Source of the DNA: Membranipora membranacea
Taxonomy: Eukaryota; Bryozoa; Gymnolaemata; Cheilostomatida; Membraniporidae
Length of the DNA stretch: 64,000 nt
Direction of reading: 5' to 3'
Assembly (NCBI GenBank): GCA_914767715.1
Contig: OU612069.1
Location: 930,001-994,000 of the forward strand
A program made the translations under genes and the position numbers. A model generated the notes under the pieces. That model worked only from the letters and a program-made list of their open reading frames with translations, made no database searches and was not told where the DNA came from. This document shows positions 43,112-55,761 of this stretch, piece by piece (the stretch's first letter is position 1; each line of letters starts with the position of its first letter).

Positions 43112-45849
43112 ATGTGTACTCTGAAGAATAGCAACATAATATTTGTGCTTGCATTATCAAATGTAAGTAACTGGCGAAATTTGAACATTTTTTAAGTGAA
43201 TTAAGGTATATTGACAATTATTATTCAAATGTTGAAATCCTCAAAATATGAATCCTGTACATTGACTGTATTTTAGTGACAAAACATGCTTATTCTGTAT
43301 GATGGCAACAGATGTTAGTATGTACAAGAATGATGACACAACTTTAAACTTTCATTTTATCTACCAGAGGAAAAATTCTATTTTGGACAGTCAATGGCTG
43401 AAAAATACAGCCTGTCTCTAATGAGTCACCTCTAAGTAATAACTCATCCATATCACTGGTTTTCATTTTGTTTTGCACAAGATGTTAATTTTCCGTAACC
43501 GGTTGCCTGAAATTTCTGATATGGTACTGGCAGGCCATTCATCTTAGCCAGGTCCTTGCGTAACTGGACTAAAAACACCGGAGGTCCACTGTGTGTTTGC
43601 ACACCCCACACGTGGTAAAAAGAACCCTCTCTGCCGCTTGTTAATAGAGAGTCGCCGGGTTTCCGGCGGGCATGGGTATAGGGTGCTGCATGAGTGCTAT
43701 GGGTCCCAGTACCTCTACCCAAGAGATGATGACTCTCTCCGCTTCAAAGATGATGATATCTGAGATCATTTATTTTATAGCATCACTCAACAGTAAAGCA
43801 GCATGCATGGAATGTTTTTTCAATTATCCTCTTTGTAGCAATCACTAATCACTAATATATATCTATAGCCATATCTAGATTTCAATATCATGTTTTTACT
43901 ATTCAGATGCTGTGCTTCCCTGTAACCAGCCAATCGCTAACCATCCTGACCGATTCAGTATTCACAGTGACACAACATTGTATGGTACAAGAAGGGATAG
44001 TTGATACATCAGAGAAGAGGTCTCTGATAAGATGTGCTCATAAATGTAGTAAGAACCCTTCGTGCGTTGCGTTTGGTTTTCAGGAAAACAACCGCTTATG
44101 TCGTCTTGGAGAGGAAGTAACTGACCATGTGATATACAAAGGTCACTGTAAAGATGGAGAGACTGTATACAACTCCGGTGAATTTTTCAATTATTCTTTC
44201 ATAATGATATTTACTATGGTCCCATGCTTCCATTTTGTGGTTCACTCCAATTTCGAATGGTTAGAATCCAGCCGATTCTAACCATTCCCATGATGGAAAA
44301 TCATCTACCGCAGCCAGGACTTGAACACCGGTCTCCCGCGGCTAATATCTTTAAAGGCATTGTGTACAAGCCGCTAACCATTCAGCCATACCGCAAATTA
44401 GGATACAGGTCGAATTAACACAGTATGGTTATTCCGTTCAAAAAGTCATTCGTCACAACCTGAAAGTGACTTTAATGTCATTTCCATGCGGCAATTACTC
44501 CCTACCTCAAGCACCAAAATAACAAAATGAGGAACCAAATCCTCTATATTATTAAATCTGAGGAATTACTGTTCATCCTGCACAGTATATGGTGACACTG
44601 ATTGATATAATGAAAAATTGTGAAACGGGATGGCCAAATGGCTACTCCGTTATGAGTGATACCATGCTGGTCAAATATTAGGTCTAAGAATTTATTTATT
44701 CACAATGGTGCCAAAACAATGTTTTCTCCTGTCAGTCAAAGCGCAAACAACAGGATGTGAAATTGATGATGGTTGGTACTATGACTATATTATAACGGGA
44801 TTTGTCTGACCGTAAAGGGTACGGACTTGTGATCTTATGATCCAGGTTCGATTCCCAGCACCAGCCGTCATTTCTTATTTGGCACAGTCAAGCCATTCAT
44901 CCTGACCATATCTGTTTAGATCTGGAACATAAATACAGGAGGTGTACCGTGTCACATGCAGTATAAAGATCCCCTCTGCCTTTTCAAAAAAGAGTAGATC
45001 GCAATGGCTGGCAAATGTATAGGGTAGTACCCCACGCAAGCCATTTGCACTTAGGGAGCCCCGTTAGGGTAGCCGAATAAAACCTAGTGTATAAGTTCTG
45101 GGAAAATTTTATATTTGAGAATATTGTTTTGTCATTTTAGTTAAGGCACAAATAACGGAATGTGACCTTGAAGATGGATGGTACTTTAACTCTGCGAGGA
45201 ACGCATGCATCAAAGTGTTCCTATTATCGCAGACCAGATATGCGGCTCAAACTAGCTGTGAGAGTCATGATAGTTCACTAGCTATTTGGAGCACCAACCA
45301 GTCAAAGGATGCATTTAGAAGTCTAGTTGAAAACAACATAGCGGGTAATTTTTGACTGATACCATTCACTCATCACATGCAAGTTCTACAAAATTAGTGC
45401 ACCAATGTCATCTTAACTTTAGTAAGCAGTTTCATAAAAATGTTTGATTTGAGCTTTGATTCAGCTTTGTTTTGTATCAAATTTTTGTGTCTCAATGGGT
45501 AGCTTTAATTTAGCATGTCGTTAACGCACTCTATGCCTGCTTATAAGCTCGAACATATTAGTTTTGAAGTTCAATATAATAGCTAAGGAGTATCTAATGA
45601 TTTTTGTCATTAGGATCTTCTGGAAATGGTGGCACTGTTTGGACAGATGCGATGAAGATTAATGGTACATGGCAGTGGAGTTCTGGTGAGAATGTAGCAG
45701 TTGATGACTGGGCTCCTGGGGAACCTAATGGGAGTGGTACCTGTGTAGATCTCTATAGAGTTAATTCTCAACAAGAGCGATCTTTCATGTTCGGGGACAA
45801 GGGATGCAATTTCTTAAGGCAGTATGTCTGTGAGAAAGGAGGTTGTTAA
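43112..45849 (+). CDS. Secreted PAN/apple + C-type lectin protein (gene D, EPN motif)
   Basis: Exons: 43112-43162 (MCTLKNSNIIFVLALSN, hydrophobic signal), 43907-44177 (PAN, 271 nt), 45141-45344 (204 nt) and 45614-45849 (236 nt). The sum is 762 nt, 253 residues, with consistent AG/GT and phases 0, 1, 1. The start ATG at 43112 is chosen because the ATG used by gene A nine codons from the donor is ATA here. The PAN domain keeps six cysteines. The lectin has CDLEDGWYFNSARNAC, WQWSSGENVAVDDWAPGEPNG, SFMFGDKGC and QYVCEKGGC. It is close to gene A in sequence and in 3' flank, indicating an inverted duplication. Intron 2 carries two SINEs and a truncated extra copy of the first lectin exon. Confidence 0.82.
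43495..43735 (+). mobile_element. SINE tail fragment in intron 1 of gene D
   Basis: GGCCATTCATCTTAGCC, CCGGAGGTCCACTGTG and AGAACCCTCTCTGCCGC resemble, in order, the body of the tRNA-headed SINE at 44795-45085 (AGCCATTCATCCTGACC, CAGGAGGTGTACCGTG, AAGATCCCCTCTGCC). No tRNA head was found, so it is 5'-truncated or an older copy. Confidence 0.5.
44293..44392 (-). mobile_element. tRNA-derived SINE head in intron 2 of gene D
   Basis: On the minus strand TGGCTGAATGGTTAGCGGC (A-box region) and GGTGTTCAAGTCC (B-box) have tRNA spacing, with an AT-rich insert between. This is not an intact tRNA gene. Confidence 0.55.
44736..44794 (+). pseudogene. Truncated extra copy of the first lectin exon
   Basis: After an AG acceptor (CTCCTGTCAG) the sequence reads KAQTTGCEIDDGWYYDY and is then cut by a SINE at about 44795. 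It matches the start of the 204-nt exon at 45141 (KAQITECDLEDGWYFNS), including about 30 bp of intron. The exon is symmetric (phase 1-1), so a full duplicate could have been tolerated before the SINE interrupted it. Confidence 0.7.
44795..45085 (+). mobile_element. tRNA-derived SINE, near full length
   Basis: The head has TGACCGTAAAGGGTACGG and a B-box CAGGTTCGATTCCC (about 44846-44860). The body includes AGCCATTCATCCTGACC, AGGAGGTGTACCGTGTCAC and GTAGTACCCCACGCAAGCC, and the end is GCCGAATAAAACC. It interrupts a duplicated lectin exon. Confidence 0.65.
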
Positions 45850-48800
45850 TACTAACCACATATTTGGCTAAACCAGTCTTGGGCAAACAGAACAATATGA
45901 GGTTCATGTGCACAACATTCAACTCAATCATGCTTAATGCCAGTACACATAGATATATTCAGCAGTGTGTGATGGAGTGGTGTTTTGCTGTGAGAAGTCA
46001 ATTTCAACGCATACTAATATATCGTTGATCGGTTAAAAGCATAATAACCTCTTTTTAGATGATATATCTCCTCATAATTCGATGACTTTGAAAGGGAAAT
46101 GTTTGTTTTTACCACTGACACTGATATATTATCAATATTTTATTGCTGTTCTGGATTTTCTTAATTACTACACCCGTCCTGTGATTAGTTTGGTAGCTTA
46201 GGCACGAGGGTTAATAAATCCACCAGAACAAGAAAGCTGTCAGTGTCTATATAAGCACACTGACCGAGATTCCCATCTGTTACGTACCTCAAACCAGTTT
46301 AGACGAAACCCAATTGATGACCCAGTGAGTATTGGCTCTCACCTCAACAATTACAGTTACTCTCAATGAGGGGTTGTCTAGACTTTGAGCCTCCTTACTC
46401 ACTGCAGAGATCTATCAAAGACCTAAATTTTAGATTATAGGCATTGGAGCCAGGCCCACAACTTCAGTCAACCACTGTGAAGATGCGAAAGCTTATGTTA
46501 TCAATTATAGGCATTGAAGCCAGGCTTACAACTATAGTCAACCACCTTTGTGCTCAAAGGAGTAATTACCAGTGGAATTATCTTGCGAGCCACCATGTGG
46601 GGAATTTCAGTCTTTGACTGCTATATGTATTATATACTGAAGTTATTATTCATGCATTCAAATTCATATGTCTTGCCTTTTATAATAATCATTTGTCAAT
46701 AACAATTAATGCCTTGACTGTATTTAAACTTCCTATGAATCATTGCTTTCACAAGTGATACTCTAGCCTGCTCATCGACACTTCATGTTTTGCTAGCGGA
46801 CGAGACTAAACGCACTGATTATTTTTCTGATTTATACATTAAATCTTTGTAACTCTGTTAGTTTTAGTTAGATAGTTAGTACACAATAAACTCATAGTAT
46901 AGTTGATAAACAACACATTCTTATGCCTGGCTGGTAGCCTCGATTTAAACAGACTTTTCGACTGGCAGGTTGCCGTTAGGCTTTACGCGTTCATCCGAAC
47001 AAGTTGGATATCGGGACTTATTAAAGCCAAGCCCATGCTGGCTATCCTGACAAGATAGAATTTCCCGAAAACCACCCTAACAGTTATAGGCACTAAGGGC
47101 CAGGCTGTTAATAGTGATACCAAGATAAAAGGGGCTGAATTATATTCACTAGGTCAGGCTCACTCCTCAATATTACTTGGGACAATTTAGTTATGTAAAC
47201 AACTTATTATGCTTATAACAGTTTATTGCTCTCACAATTCAACCATTCACAATGAAGTCTGATAACTAAATCATAATGCCTGGGGCTCCCCCCCCCCCCC
47301 ATATTTTACTGATGATTGAAGATTGAGTGTTTTAAAGTTAAAGAAAAGATTGGTCAATTTAAATGAAAAATCAATAAAAGATTTAAGACTATAATTCAGT
47401 CCAACAATTTGGAGTTAGCTATTCAGGTTAGGTGTTTTGGACACACAACTCTGAACAATAACAAACTCAAGCTCATCAGCCAATCAAAACAGAACCAAAA
47501 CACAAGAAAATGGGTTATTCTAAGCAGAAATTAGTAGATAACACCACAGTCCAGTTGATTTGAAGAATTTATTCTGAAGATGGAGTTTTAAAATTGAAGA
47601 TTGCCCTAATTTCTCTGAAGAAATTGAAGACAGCTTTATGTGCAGGGAGCCCCATGCCTAAAGCCATGGACGCTCCTTTTTATAGGCGAATTGGAAAAAA
47701 TGTACACTATGTACTAAAATGCTGTCACGGTGAACTTGGAGTTTACTTTAGCCTACTAATTGATAGAAACATAATACATTATGGGCATTGACATAAAATC
47801 CTTATCATATCACAGGCTATCATTTACAAAGTGACCACTACTTTTATGCGTGTTACTCCACTTATACACACGGTACTTATATACAATAAGTTGATCAGAA
47901 AACATTCACATAAATGGGCTATTTTTAGCGGTCAAAATATTGTCATTAGGAGTTAAAAATAAACAAGGCATATTTAAGATTTAGAGCAACAGAAGCTGAG
48001 GCAGTTCCATATCGTTGCTAACATATCTAATACCATTTGAAGGCTTTTAAATTAAACATCATCAATTTTTATTGATTGTATAATGGGTTGTTGTGAAATG
48101 TTGAGACGGAAGAAAATCAGAAGAAACATACAATAGTATTTCTTGTTCTCTTTACAATTGTATATAAGAAGAACTTACACAATAAGGGGACCCACAGAAA
48201 AACGCATGACAGTAGGGTTTCAGCTGTATGGGAAGTTGGTAATATGAATCTGAAAAGTTAATGATACCTGAAAGTGGTGTACCAACCCCTCCTTATTGTT
48301 GCAACCGGATCGGGACTGTTTTAGGCAGCCCTTTCAATGTTAGACACTTACATTTATGAATGGTCAATGAACAGCTTAGTGATAGTGGGATACCTGTCCC
48401 ATCAGATATATCAACGCCTAATGTCTAGGTGCGTGTTATCGGTGTCACCTAAAAGCTACCTGGACCCAGAAGTTGAAAATTTCAGGCTGATCCTTTCTTG
48501 TAGGTGGACAAAATACAAAAAGTTATACCGCTAAAAATACTAAACTTCGATCATACAATACAAAGCAACAATATATAAAAAAAACTGTAAATAGATATCG
48601 ATTCAAACAAAAATTCACTTTCATTCTCGAAACTGAAACTGACAGATAAATTGAATTTACTTAAGATAAATAACAGTAGGAAGTTATTCAGCAACTTATG
48701 AACACAGCTACTTTAATAGTCAGTCTATAATTAGCTTCACATTTCTAAAATCCTTATGAATATGGTGATTTCAAAACACAGCATTTTGGAGCATATTTCA

Positions 48801-49917
48801 AGAAATGAGATTGACAGTACTATCAAAAGTTGCACCATTGACTATGACATCTCTGAATATCTGCCAACATGACTATCCTCTATTTACAAGAAGATCTAAC
48901 ACAAAGATTCAACCAAGACAGCTTTTAAAAACGTCAATATCAATTACCAAATTCTGATTGCGAAAGTGGGTCATTTTGACTGGTAAAACATTATTTTTGA
49001 AATCAGTGACACTATTTAGCTTGTGAAAGATTTACAGATGTACTCCTTCCAAAATTATTATACAATACAGCAATGTAACTAGACATAGTGCGATAGATCA
49101 ATAAAACTGTCTTTAGAATACTCACCGTTCTCTTAATGAATAAATATTTTCCCTGAAATCAGTCTCATTACATATTGATTTAGAAGTTACAAGATCTTGA
49201 TATTAAGCCATGACACACAAAAAATCAATCAACTAGGTCTTTGAATTTCTGATGACACATTGACTTAGGCTATGCTAGCCTTATTCGACCTGCATGTGAC
49301 ATCATGCACTATAATCATGCATGATTACACATGCATATTTATCACAAACAAAAAATATCTTAAATTGGTCCCTTTTTTTTATTCCAAAAGAAAATATTTT
49401 CTGTATTGACCTAAAACAAATGTTATCATGCTTTGACACAACTTATGATTTGAAGATGGAGGCTGATATTTTAATCAATATGTCAGAAGTTTAAAGAACT
49501 ATTAATTTAATTCATGTAGTATATTATTTTGTAATCGTCATTCTTTCATGCGGTCATTTCCGCATCTTGGTAAACAGCAAACACTACAGAGAAATGATTT
49601 TACTGAAGATAATTAAGATGATAATTTCATATCTCTCATCACAGGTAAGATTGTCGGCAAATCTAAAAATCCTTTTTTACTTATTGGGGATTATCATAAA
49701 TGTGAAACTTTTGTAAACTTAACAATGACATGACTGCTATGCCAAGTGTGTGCAATGCCAAAATGAGAATCACACAAATATAAATTCCTGTATTTCTGTT
49801 TGGGAGCCTAGCTTTGGCCACTTACAGAATTGTTATTATTGAGCCTTGCACAGAAAAAACAGTATTCCATTGCATTGCCTGGAGGTCTTGCAGCCCCTAG
49901 CAGAGAACGATTTCCAG
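45850..49917. other. Intergenic between lectin gene D and lectin pseudogene E
   Basis: 45850-46155 is similar (inverted) to the 3' flank of gene A. About 46190-47090 has a TATATAAGC word, an AATAAA and repeated TTATAGGCATTGGAGCCAGG-like text, and could be a solo LTR, but no repeat partner or duplication was found. A poly-C run lies at 47287. The remainder to 49.9 kb is AT-rich with no supported gene. Confidence 0.4.
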
Positions 49918-50397
49918 TTGGTGCACAAGTAACGAAATGTGACAATTGGTACTGAAACTCAGAATGAAACACCTCTAATAAAGTTCTTCTGTCTACGTGT
50001 GCTGATTATGAAAGCTCATTTGTAATACGGAACTACAACAAGTCAAATGATATATTTCAGAGACTGGCTGCGACTAACGGATCAGGTAATGTCTGATATA
50101 TTATATTCTTCTGTAATCACTAATCAAATAACCTAATTCTTATCCTCAATAGTCATATTTGCTTTGAGATATTTTTGTTTTTGTTACTAACATCAGGTCT
50201 GAATGGTGAAGGTATAAGCGTTTGGACAGGTGAAATAAAGACTAACGGATTATGGCGATTCATTTCCTGTGAAGAGGTAGAAAATGAATACTGGGTACCA
50301 GGTCAACCGAACGGATATATCTATTTGCCTGTTCAATAGAGGAATAACTCATAATGGACAATCTGAATCTGTGGGAATATGTGAGAAAGGGGAAATA
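49918..50397 (+). pseudogene. C-type lectin pseudogene E (QPN motif)
   Basis: The first lectin exon, about 49918-50085, starts AQVTKCDNWY then hits TGA; it is 168 nt instead of 204 and has lost several residues around the second cysteine, although its GTAATG donor is intact. The second exon from 50197 reads GEGISVWTGEIKTNGLWRF and YWVPGQPNG, then a TAG. It loses the cysteine region before ending CEKGEII. No PAN or signal exon was found upstream. It is clearly dead. Confidence 0.75.
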
Positions 50398-50814
50398 ATT
50401 CAAAGCTGTTTTGGTATCTTGTAATCTAGTCAAATAATTTATCAGCTTACTAAACACTGTATTATTTTCTTTGATATCCTGATCCTCTGTAGCTCAGCAG
50501 CTTTGCAACAGTGTACAGAAAGTCAATATTCTTCGGGTATTCATATTAAAGACTGTGTTCGAGGTGTCTCTTTTGTATCACATCTTATTCTCCATATTTC
50601 ATTCTATCATCTGAGCGATTTTCAGCTTTAGAATCCAAACATTGAGGAAGTTATGGCCTCTCAAACTTCCAGGGTGATTGCCTTCAATCGGCATTGGGAA
50701 TGAGCGGATGTTTCCCCTGGGGTACGTCACAACCATAGACATGTGTTTTGTCTATGGTGATACTTATTATGAGTTAATAGTTAATACGCTAATAATCACA
50801 CATATAAGATGATG

Positions 50815-50985
50815 ATAAAAATTCAGAACTGGGTGGAAACGAACCCGGGTCCCCATACCTATAGGCAACGATGCTACCATCACACCACTTGGACCAACTA
50901 GGTGGGCCAGTAGACAATATAGCTCAGCGTTAGCGGCGTTGCCTGCAAAGCCATTTGGACCTGGGTTAGAGACCGTTACAGATCT
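50815..50985. repeat. Two tRNA-like segments in opposite orientation
   Basis: Minus strand, about 50905-50815: GGTCCAAGTGGTGTGATGG and a B-box-like GGGTTCGTTTCC. Plus strand, about 50917-50985: TATAGCTCAGCGTTAGCGG and CCTGGGTTAGAGACC. Both look like decayed SINE heads. Confidence 0.45.
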
Positions 50986-51026
50986 GAACATTTTGATCAT
51001 CAACATATTTATTAGTGTATCATAAT

Positions 51027-52003
51027 TAGTGATGGCAAATTGTCAGATTTTGGCGAGACGGGACGAGACCGAGACAGCAAGAAAATTCGGGACGAGACCG
51101 GGACGAGACCGAGACATATAACGATGCCGATAAAACATTCTTCAGATATCACAATTTAAAAGAATGGTGGATATTCATTCACTAAGGATCTATGTTGAAA
51201 CCAAGTTTCATCAAATTCTGTCAAGTATTTATTGAATTATAGAAAGCCACACGCTCGTGCAGACTTCCACTAATTCTTGCAAATTAAATTTTGTAGGAGT
51301 ATCAGCCTGCCACACATGACTGTCATTGCCCAAATTTATACTCATGATTTATGGGTGTAATCCTACTGTAATCCTCCTCAGCCAATCTAAAACATAGGCC
51401 TATCTATAGTGATAACTAAATAAATTGGTAAAACCAAGGAGAAGCTGTTTCTTCTTGTTTATTATACCAACCAGTCAAGTGATTCAGCTTCTGGATATGC
51501 TTAGGCTCAACTATCTCCTCATATTTATACAATTTGATACCCCATTAGTCATTGTATCCCTTCTCCCTCTTGCCCCAGGTCCAAATCAATGATAAAGCTC
51601 CACATTGATCATCCATTCCATCTTTTTAACAGAAGTTGTTTACATAGATATGGCCTTGACTTATCAATCAAAACAGACAGCCAATCAATCAAATCTGACA
51701 GCCAATCAGATAACATTTCCGTTAAATAATTGCAGCAAAAGCATGACTAATAACTATCATTCCATTATATCATAGTCAGAATTACATGTGACATCATATA
51801 ATAACTGTGGTGTAGGTGGTAAGAGCATGGACTGCTGATCACTAGGTCACTGGTTCGAGTCTGGGTGAAGGCAAAGTTTTGACCAGCTACTACCATTTAC
51901 AATGCCAGTGGTCTCGACCTGTAGTAAGAGTTGTCTGTCTCGACGAGACGAGATACTGTCCCGAGGCGAGACCGGGAATTGTCCCGTCTCGTTGCCATCA
52001 CTA
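51027..52003. mobile_element. Non-autonomous hAT-type element (977 bp)
   Basis: It is flanked by a perfect 8-bp duplication ATCATAAT (51019-51026 and 52004-52011). The termini are TAGTGATGGCAA / TTGCCATCACTA. Subterminal GAGACGGGACGAGACC-type repeats occur at the left end and inverted (GTCCCGTCTCG, CGAGGCGAGACCGGG) at the right. A tRNA-like segment at about 51812-51872 (TGGTAAGAGCATGGACTG, GGTTCGAGTC) is carried inside. There is no transposase. Confidence 0.88.
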
Positions 52004-53882
52004 ATCATAATGTTGCGACTACCCTAGGGATTGCCGGCTGATTCTTACTGCCGATAAATTGCCGTCACCTTGGAAGTTTGAGAGGCCATAACTTGCTCAA
52101 TATTTGGATTCTAAAGCCGAAAATCGCTCACATGATAGAATTAAATATGGAGAATAAGATGTGATACAAAAGAGCAGCCTCAAACAAAGTCTTATGTCTA
52201 TTGCAAAGCAATAGAGCCGCAAAGCTATATTTTCTGATTGCTAAATGTTTTGGGCAGTTCATTCAATTTTCAATCAGACTCATGGTTTGGGTAGCTGTTG
52301 TCAATTGCATGAAACTAATGTATCACACAAAAGCTGTATTTTTAAAGTAATTTTTACTTATTTTGTGTTTGCCTTGTACTATTATTGTTAATAAGTTTGT
52401 GTGTTGGTGATGTTTTACGATATACTATTGGGAGCATCTAGCAGAGGCATCTTACTTGTAGAATGGTTTACATAGAAAGTAAATAGCCACTGCATTGTGG
52501 TCATTATAAAAGAACAAAAGAATCTGACATCACGTCCTGTGATGTCTGTTAGCAGACTATTTAACTTTCATTGTTAAGGCATGGCATATATAACAATTGT
52601 ATTTCTTTCTTTGGAGCAAACAGGAATGGAGTTTTTCATTGGGTGCAGTTCAATGGGTATTGATTTGAAAGCTACCCAATCTTAATATCATACCCGTAAA
52701 CAAATACCAACCAATCAGATAGCCCATTAAATGACATACACTCAAACGATTTATGCTATTGCGCATGATTATAATCACATGTTTATCACGAGTACAACTG
52801 GTATCTTGCTTAATTTTGAATACTGACTTAATAGAAATGATATATGATAGTTTGTAGCAGAGATGACGTGTACTACATGATGAACTGTTAAGCGATCTTG
52901 AAAGATTCCTAAAGCAGATCTTAATAATTATTAGAATTAGTTGAAGTAAGTTAAAAGTTGTAAGGCAATAAAAAAAATTGATTATTGAACTGAAATGCTT
53001 TTTGCGAGGAAATTCAAATTTAGACCAGAATGCAATGTTTTTGTGCACTCTCTTGGCTGATCAGATGTAGTTAGAAAACAGAGATACCAAGTACTCAATC
53101 TGACCATAAAATTATCCGAAGTTATAACTCACATAAAGCTAGTCTCTCTGTCAATGAAAAATCTTTTCACGATCATTGTTTTATGAAAAACTCCAAGTGA
53201 AAATCCTGCCATCAATATCAATTCAAGCAATTCTACTCTGAGAGCATAAAAAAACCCTAGACACCAATTCCAGAAACTTCAAAATGTATATAAATTAGGA
53301 AAATATCCCACTAATGAAGGCTGTAGGAGTTGTCACCACCGCGAAAAGTAACATTTGCTTCACAGGTCTCCTGTGCATTTGATGATTATCTAACACAATG
53401 ATTGCACCTGACATGTTTCATTTTATCTGTTGCATACATTGACTCCTCCTGACAATTGTCAATGTGTAATTCATTAGCCATAACCAATTCTCTACAGGCT
53501 CTCATGTCTATCAGAAGGGCAAGTCTGTTTATTTTCACAATGACAAAACATGGTATGATATGCTTGACCTTTTCTGAAAATACAGAAGGCCTCAGCCTTC
53601 ATTGATTATCAATTATGTTAGTAAAACAACTGATAGCAGCGAGTTTCTCTCCAACTAGCCATAGCAACAGCTATATAACCCCTCTAAGTTGACTTTCCGA
53701 ACACAGCAAGAAAAAACTCCTCTCTTGGGGTGCCTCACCGCTTAAATCCCTTAAATTGTCAATTATCCCCTTGGAGTTTCATATTTATATTCCTTAAAAT
53801 GTGTGAGTAATGATTTAAAATTTGTTAAATGATGGTTTCTGACAAGTTTGGACATGTTCAACATAATCTATGGCTAAAAACA

Positions 53883-55757
53883 TGTCGGATCGAGAAAGAT
53901 CACGACAGTTCACTGCTGGCAGAGTTCATATGAGATTACTTTACAATACTGAATGCAGTTTTTCGGCAGTTTGATGATTTTATTACTGAACTACACCCTG
54001 GGGCAAATGCCCCAGGCAACTGATAAATTGCAACGCCAAGTTGTAACTCAATCTTCAGAGCAAAAACCACTATTCTTTATACTGTCCTGTATAAATAGGT
54101 CGTAAAAATAGAAACAGGTGGGATGATGCGTCATTATTTTGATTGCCAACCTCCGCATTTAGATGGTAATTAAATGTGCAAAAAATGGAAGTAAATGCTG
54201 AAGAGTATAACAATTAATCAGATTAGGACCATGGCAACCATGACAGTGCAATATACAATGCCTAACTTCATGTAGAGTCATGCACCTAGGCGTGTCACAT
54301 ACAGTGTATGTGACACATGCACCCCCCTGGTTGCGATCGTCCTCGATCGCTTTAACTGGTTCAAAAAACATTATAGCTTATGTCACACAAGGATAATCAT
54401 TACAATATAAAATTTAAAACCTCAAAATCTCCTGAAATACAAACAAATCAAAAATGTCATGCATAAAAGACGGTCATAACAAAATCATGACATTCCCTTC
54501 CAAGGCTGAAGAACCTTAACAACTGCTTCAGGTCCATTAACAAAAAAAATATATCCCACTTTCCTCTCAACTCTAGATCTAAGAACCTAAGCTTTGCTTA
54601 GATTACTGGACAGACGAAGGTATAAAATTCATGAAATATTATAATGCTGCTTTCCTGCACAACTATCATTAAAAAATCGGCATCGCAGGAAATCCAAACG
54701 GTAAATATATAAATTGCATGATCAAGGTTGTGTCGATGGTAATAATATCAAATAATTCCTTACATCCTAACTAATACAGTGACCATATTATTTTGTGCTG
54801 ATCCTTGCACTAATACTGCTGCTATTTGAAGATCAGTTGCCAGTCGGTTGTAGTCAGCTGCATTCCATAATCTTTTACTCTTAGCGGATCTTAGGTTACG
54901 GCTGCCTAATGTTTTTATTGAAGTTTTTCTATTTTTTTTGAGTTACAGTGTTCACACCACCAGAGTAGTTTGTCTGCTGTTGTAGACTGAGACTGAATAG
55001 AACTGGTTGAATAAAATCAGGAAATTGCAGAGGTACCTTGTCAGTTGGTGAATCATGAGCAGAAGATCAAATGTCATCACTAGTATATCAGCTTCCATAT
55101 GTTTTGTCTCTACATCATCTAAAAAGTCCGTCTCCATTTCTCCTTATAGTAATGTAGACGATGTAGACACATATGGTTCCATTATATTGCTTGCATTAGA
55201 TCATCTACTCCAAAGACATTTTCCTCCAAGTCCACAATCTCCATCCTCTTTCTTGTATATTCAACGCTATCAGTCTCATCATCTGAAGGTGTGAAGTTCT
55301 CTCCTCACTCGGTTGGGCACCAATTGTCGGATCGAGAAAGATCACGACAGTTCACTGCTGGCAGAGTTCATATGAGATGACTTTATAATACTGAATGCAG
55401 TTTTTCGGCAGTTTGATGATTTTATTACTGAACTACACCCTGGGGCAAATGCCCCAGGCAACTGATAAATTGCAACGCCAAGTTGTAACTGAATCTTCAG
55501 ATCAAAAACCACTGTTCTTTATACTGACTTGTATAAATAGGTCGTAAAAATAGAAACAGGTGGGATGATACGTCATTATTTTGATGGCCAACCTCCGCAT
55601 TTAGATGGTAATTAAATGTGCAAAAAATGGAAGTAAATGCGGAAGATTATAACAATTAATCAGATTAAGACCATGGCAACCATGACAGTGCAATATACAA
55701 TGCCTAACTTCATGTAGAGTCATGCACCTAGGCGTGTCACATACAGTGTATGTGACA
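53883..55757 (-). mobile_element. Short LTR retrotransposon, non-autonomous (1,875 bp)
   Basis: Two 433-bp direct repeats, 53883-54315 and 55325-55757, start TGTCGG and end GTGACA (TG...CA in either orientation) and differ at only a handful of positions. A 4-bp flank AACA is repeated (53879-53882, 55758-55761). In minus orientation the 5' LTR is followed by ATTGGTGCCCAACCGAGTGA, a tRNA primer-binding type sequence, and the 3' LTR is preceded by AGGGGGGTGCATG, a purine-rich tract. The 1,009-bp interior has no gag-pol domains, so the element would depend on enzymes from elsewhere. Confidence 0.85.
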
Positions 55758-55761
55758 AACA

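Larger units (their letters stand above)
50549..52192. repeat. Large inverted repeat (arms about 180 bp), invaded by a hAT element
   Basis: The left arm, 50549-50735, is inverted as the right arm, about 52013-52192. It includes TGTATCACATCTTATTCTCC and GCGATTTTC-GCTTTAGAATCC, and GTTATGGCCTCTCAAACTTCC on the two sides. The hAT element 51027-52003 lies between the arms. It is probably a foldback element or a pair of inverted elements. Confidence 0.75.
50398..53878. other. Intergenic stretch, repeat-derived in its first half
   Basis: 50549-52192 is a long inverted-repeat structure with a nested hAT element and tRNA-like segments, listed separately. 52200-53878 has only AT-rich text and short open frames without support. 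Confidence 0.45.

Noticed and set aside
46190-47090. Possible solo LTR with TATA word, AATAAA and primer-site-like text
   Set aside because: No second LTR, no target duplication and no clear TG/CA boundaries; too weak to annotate.
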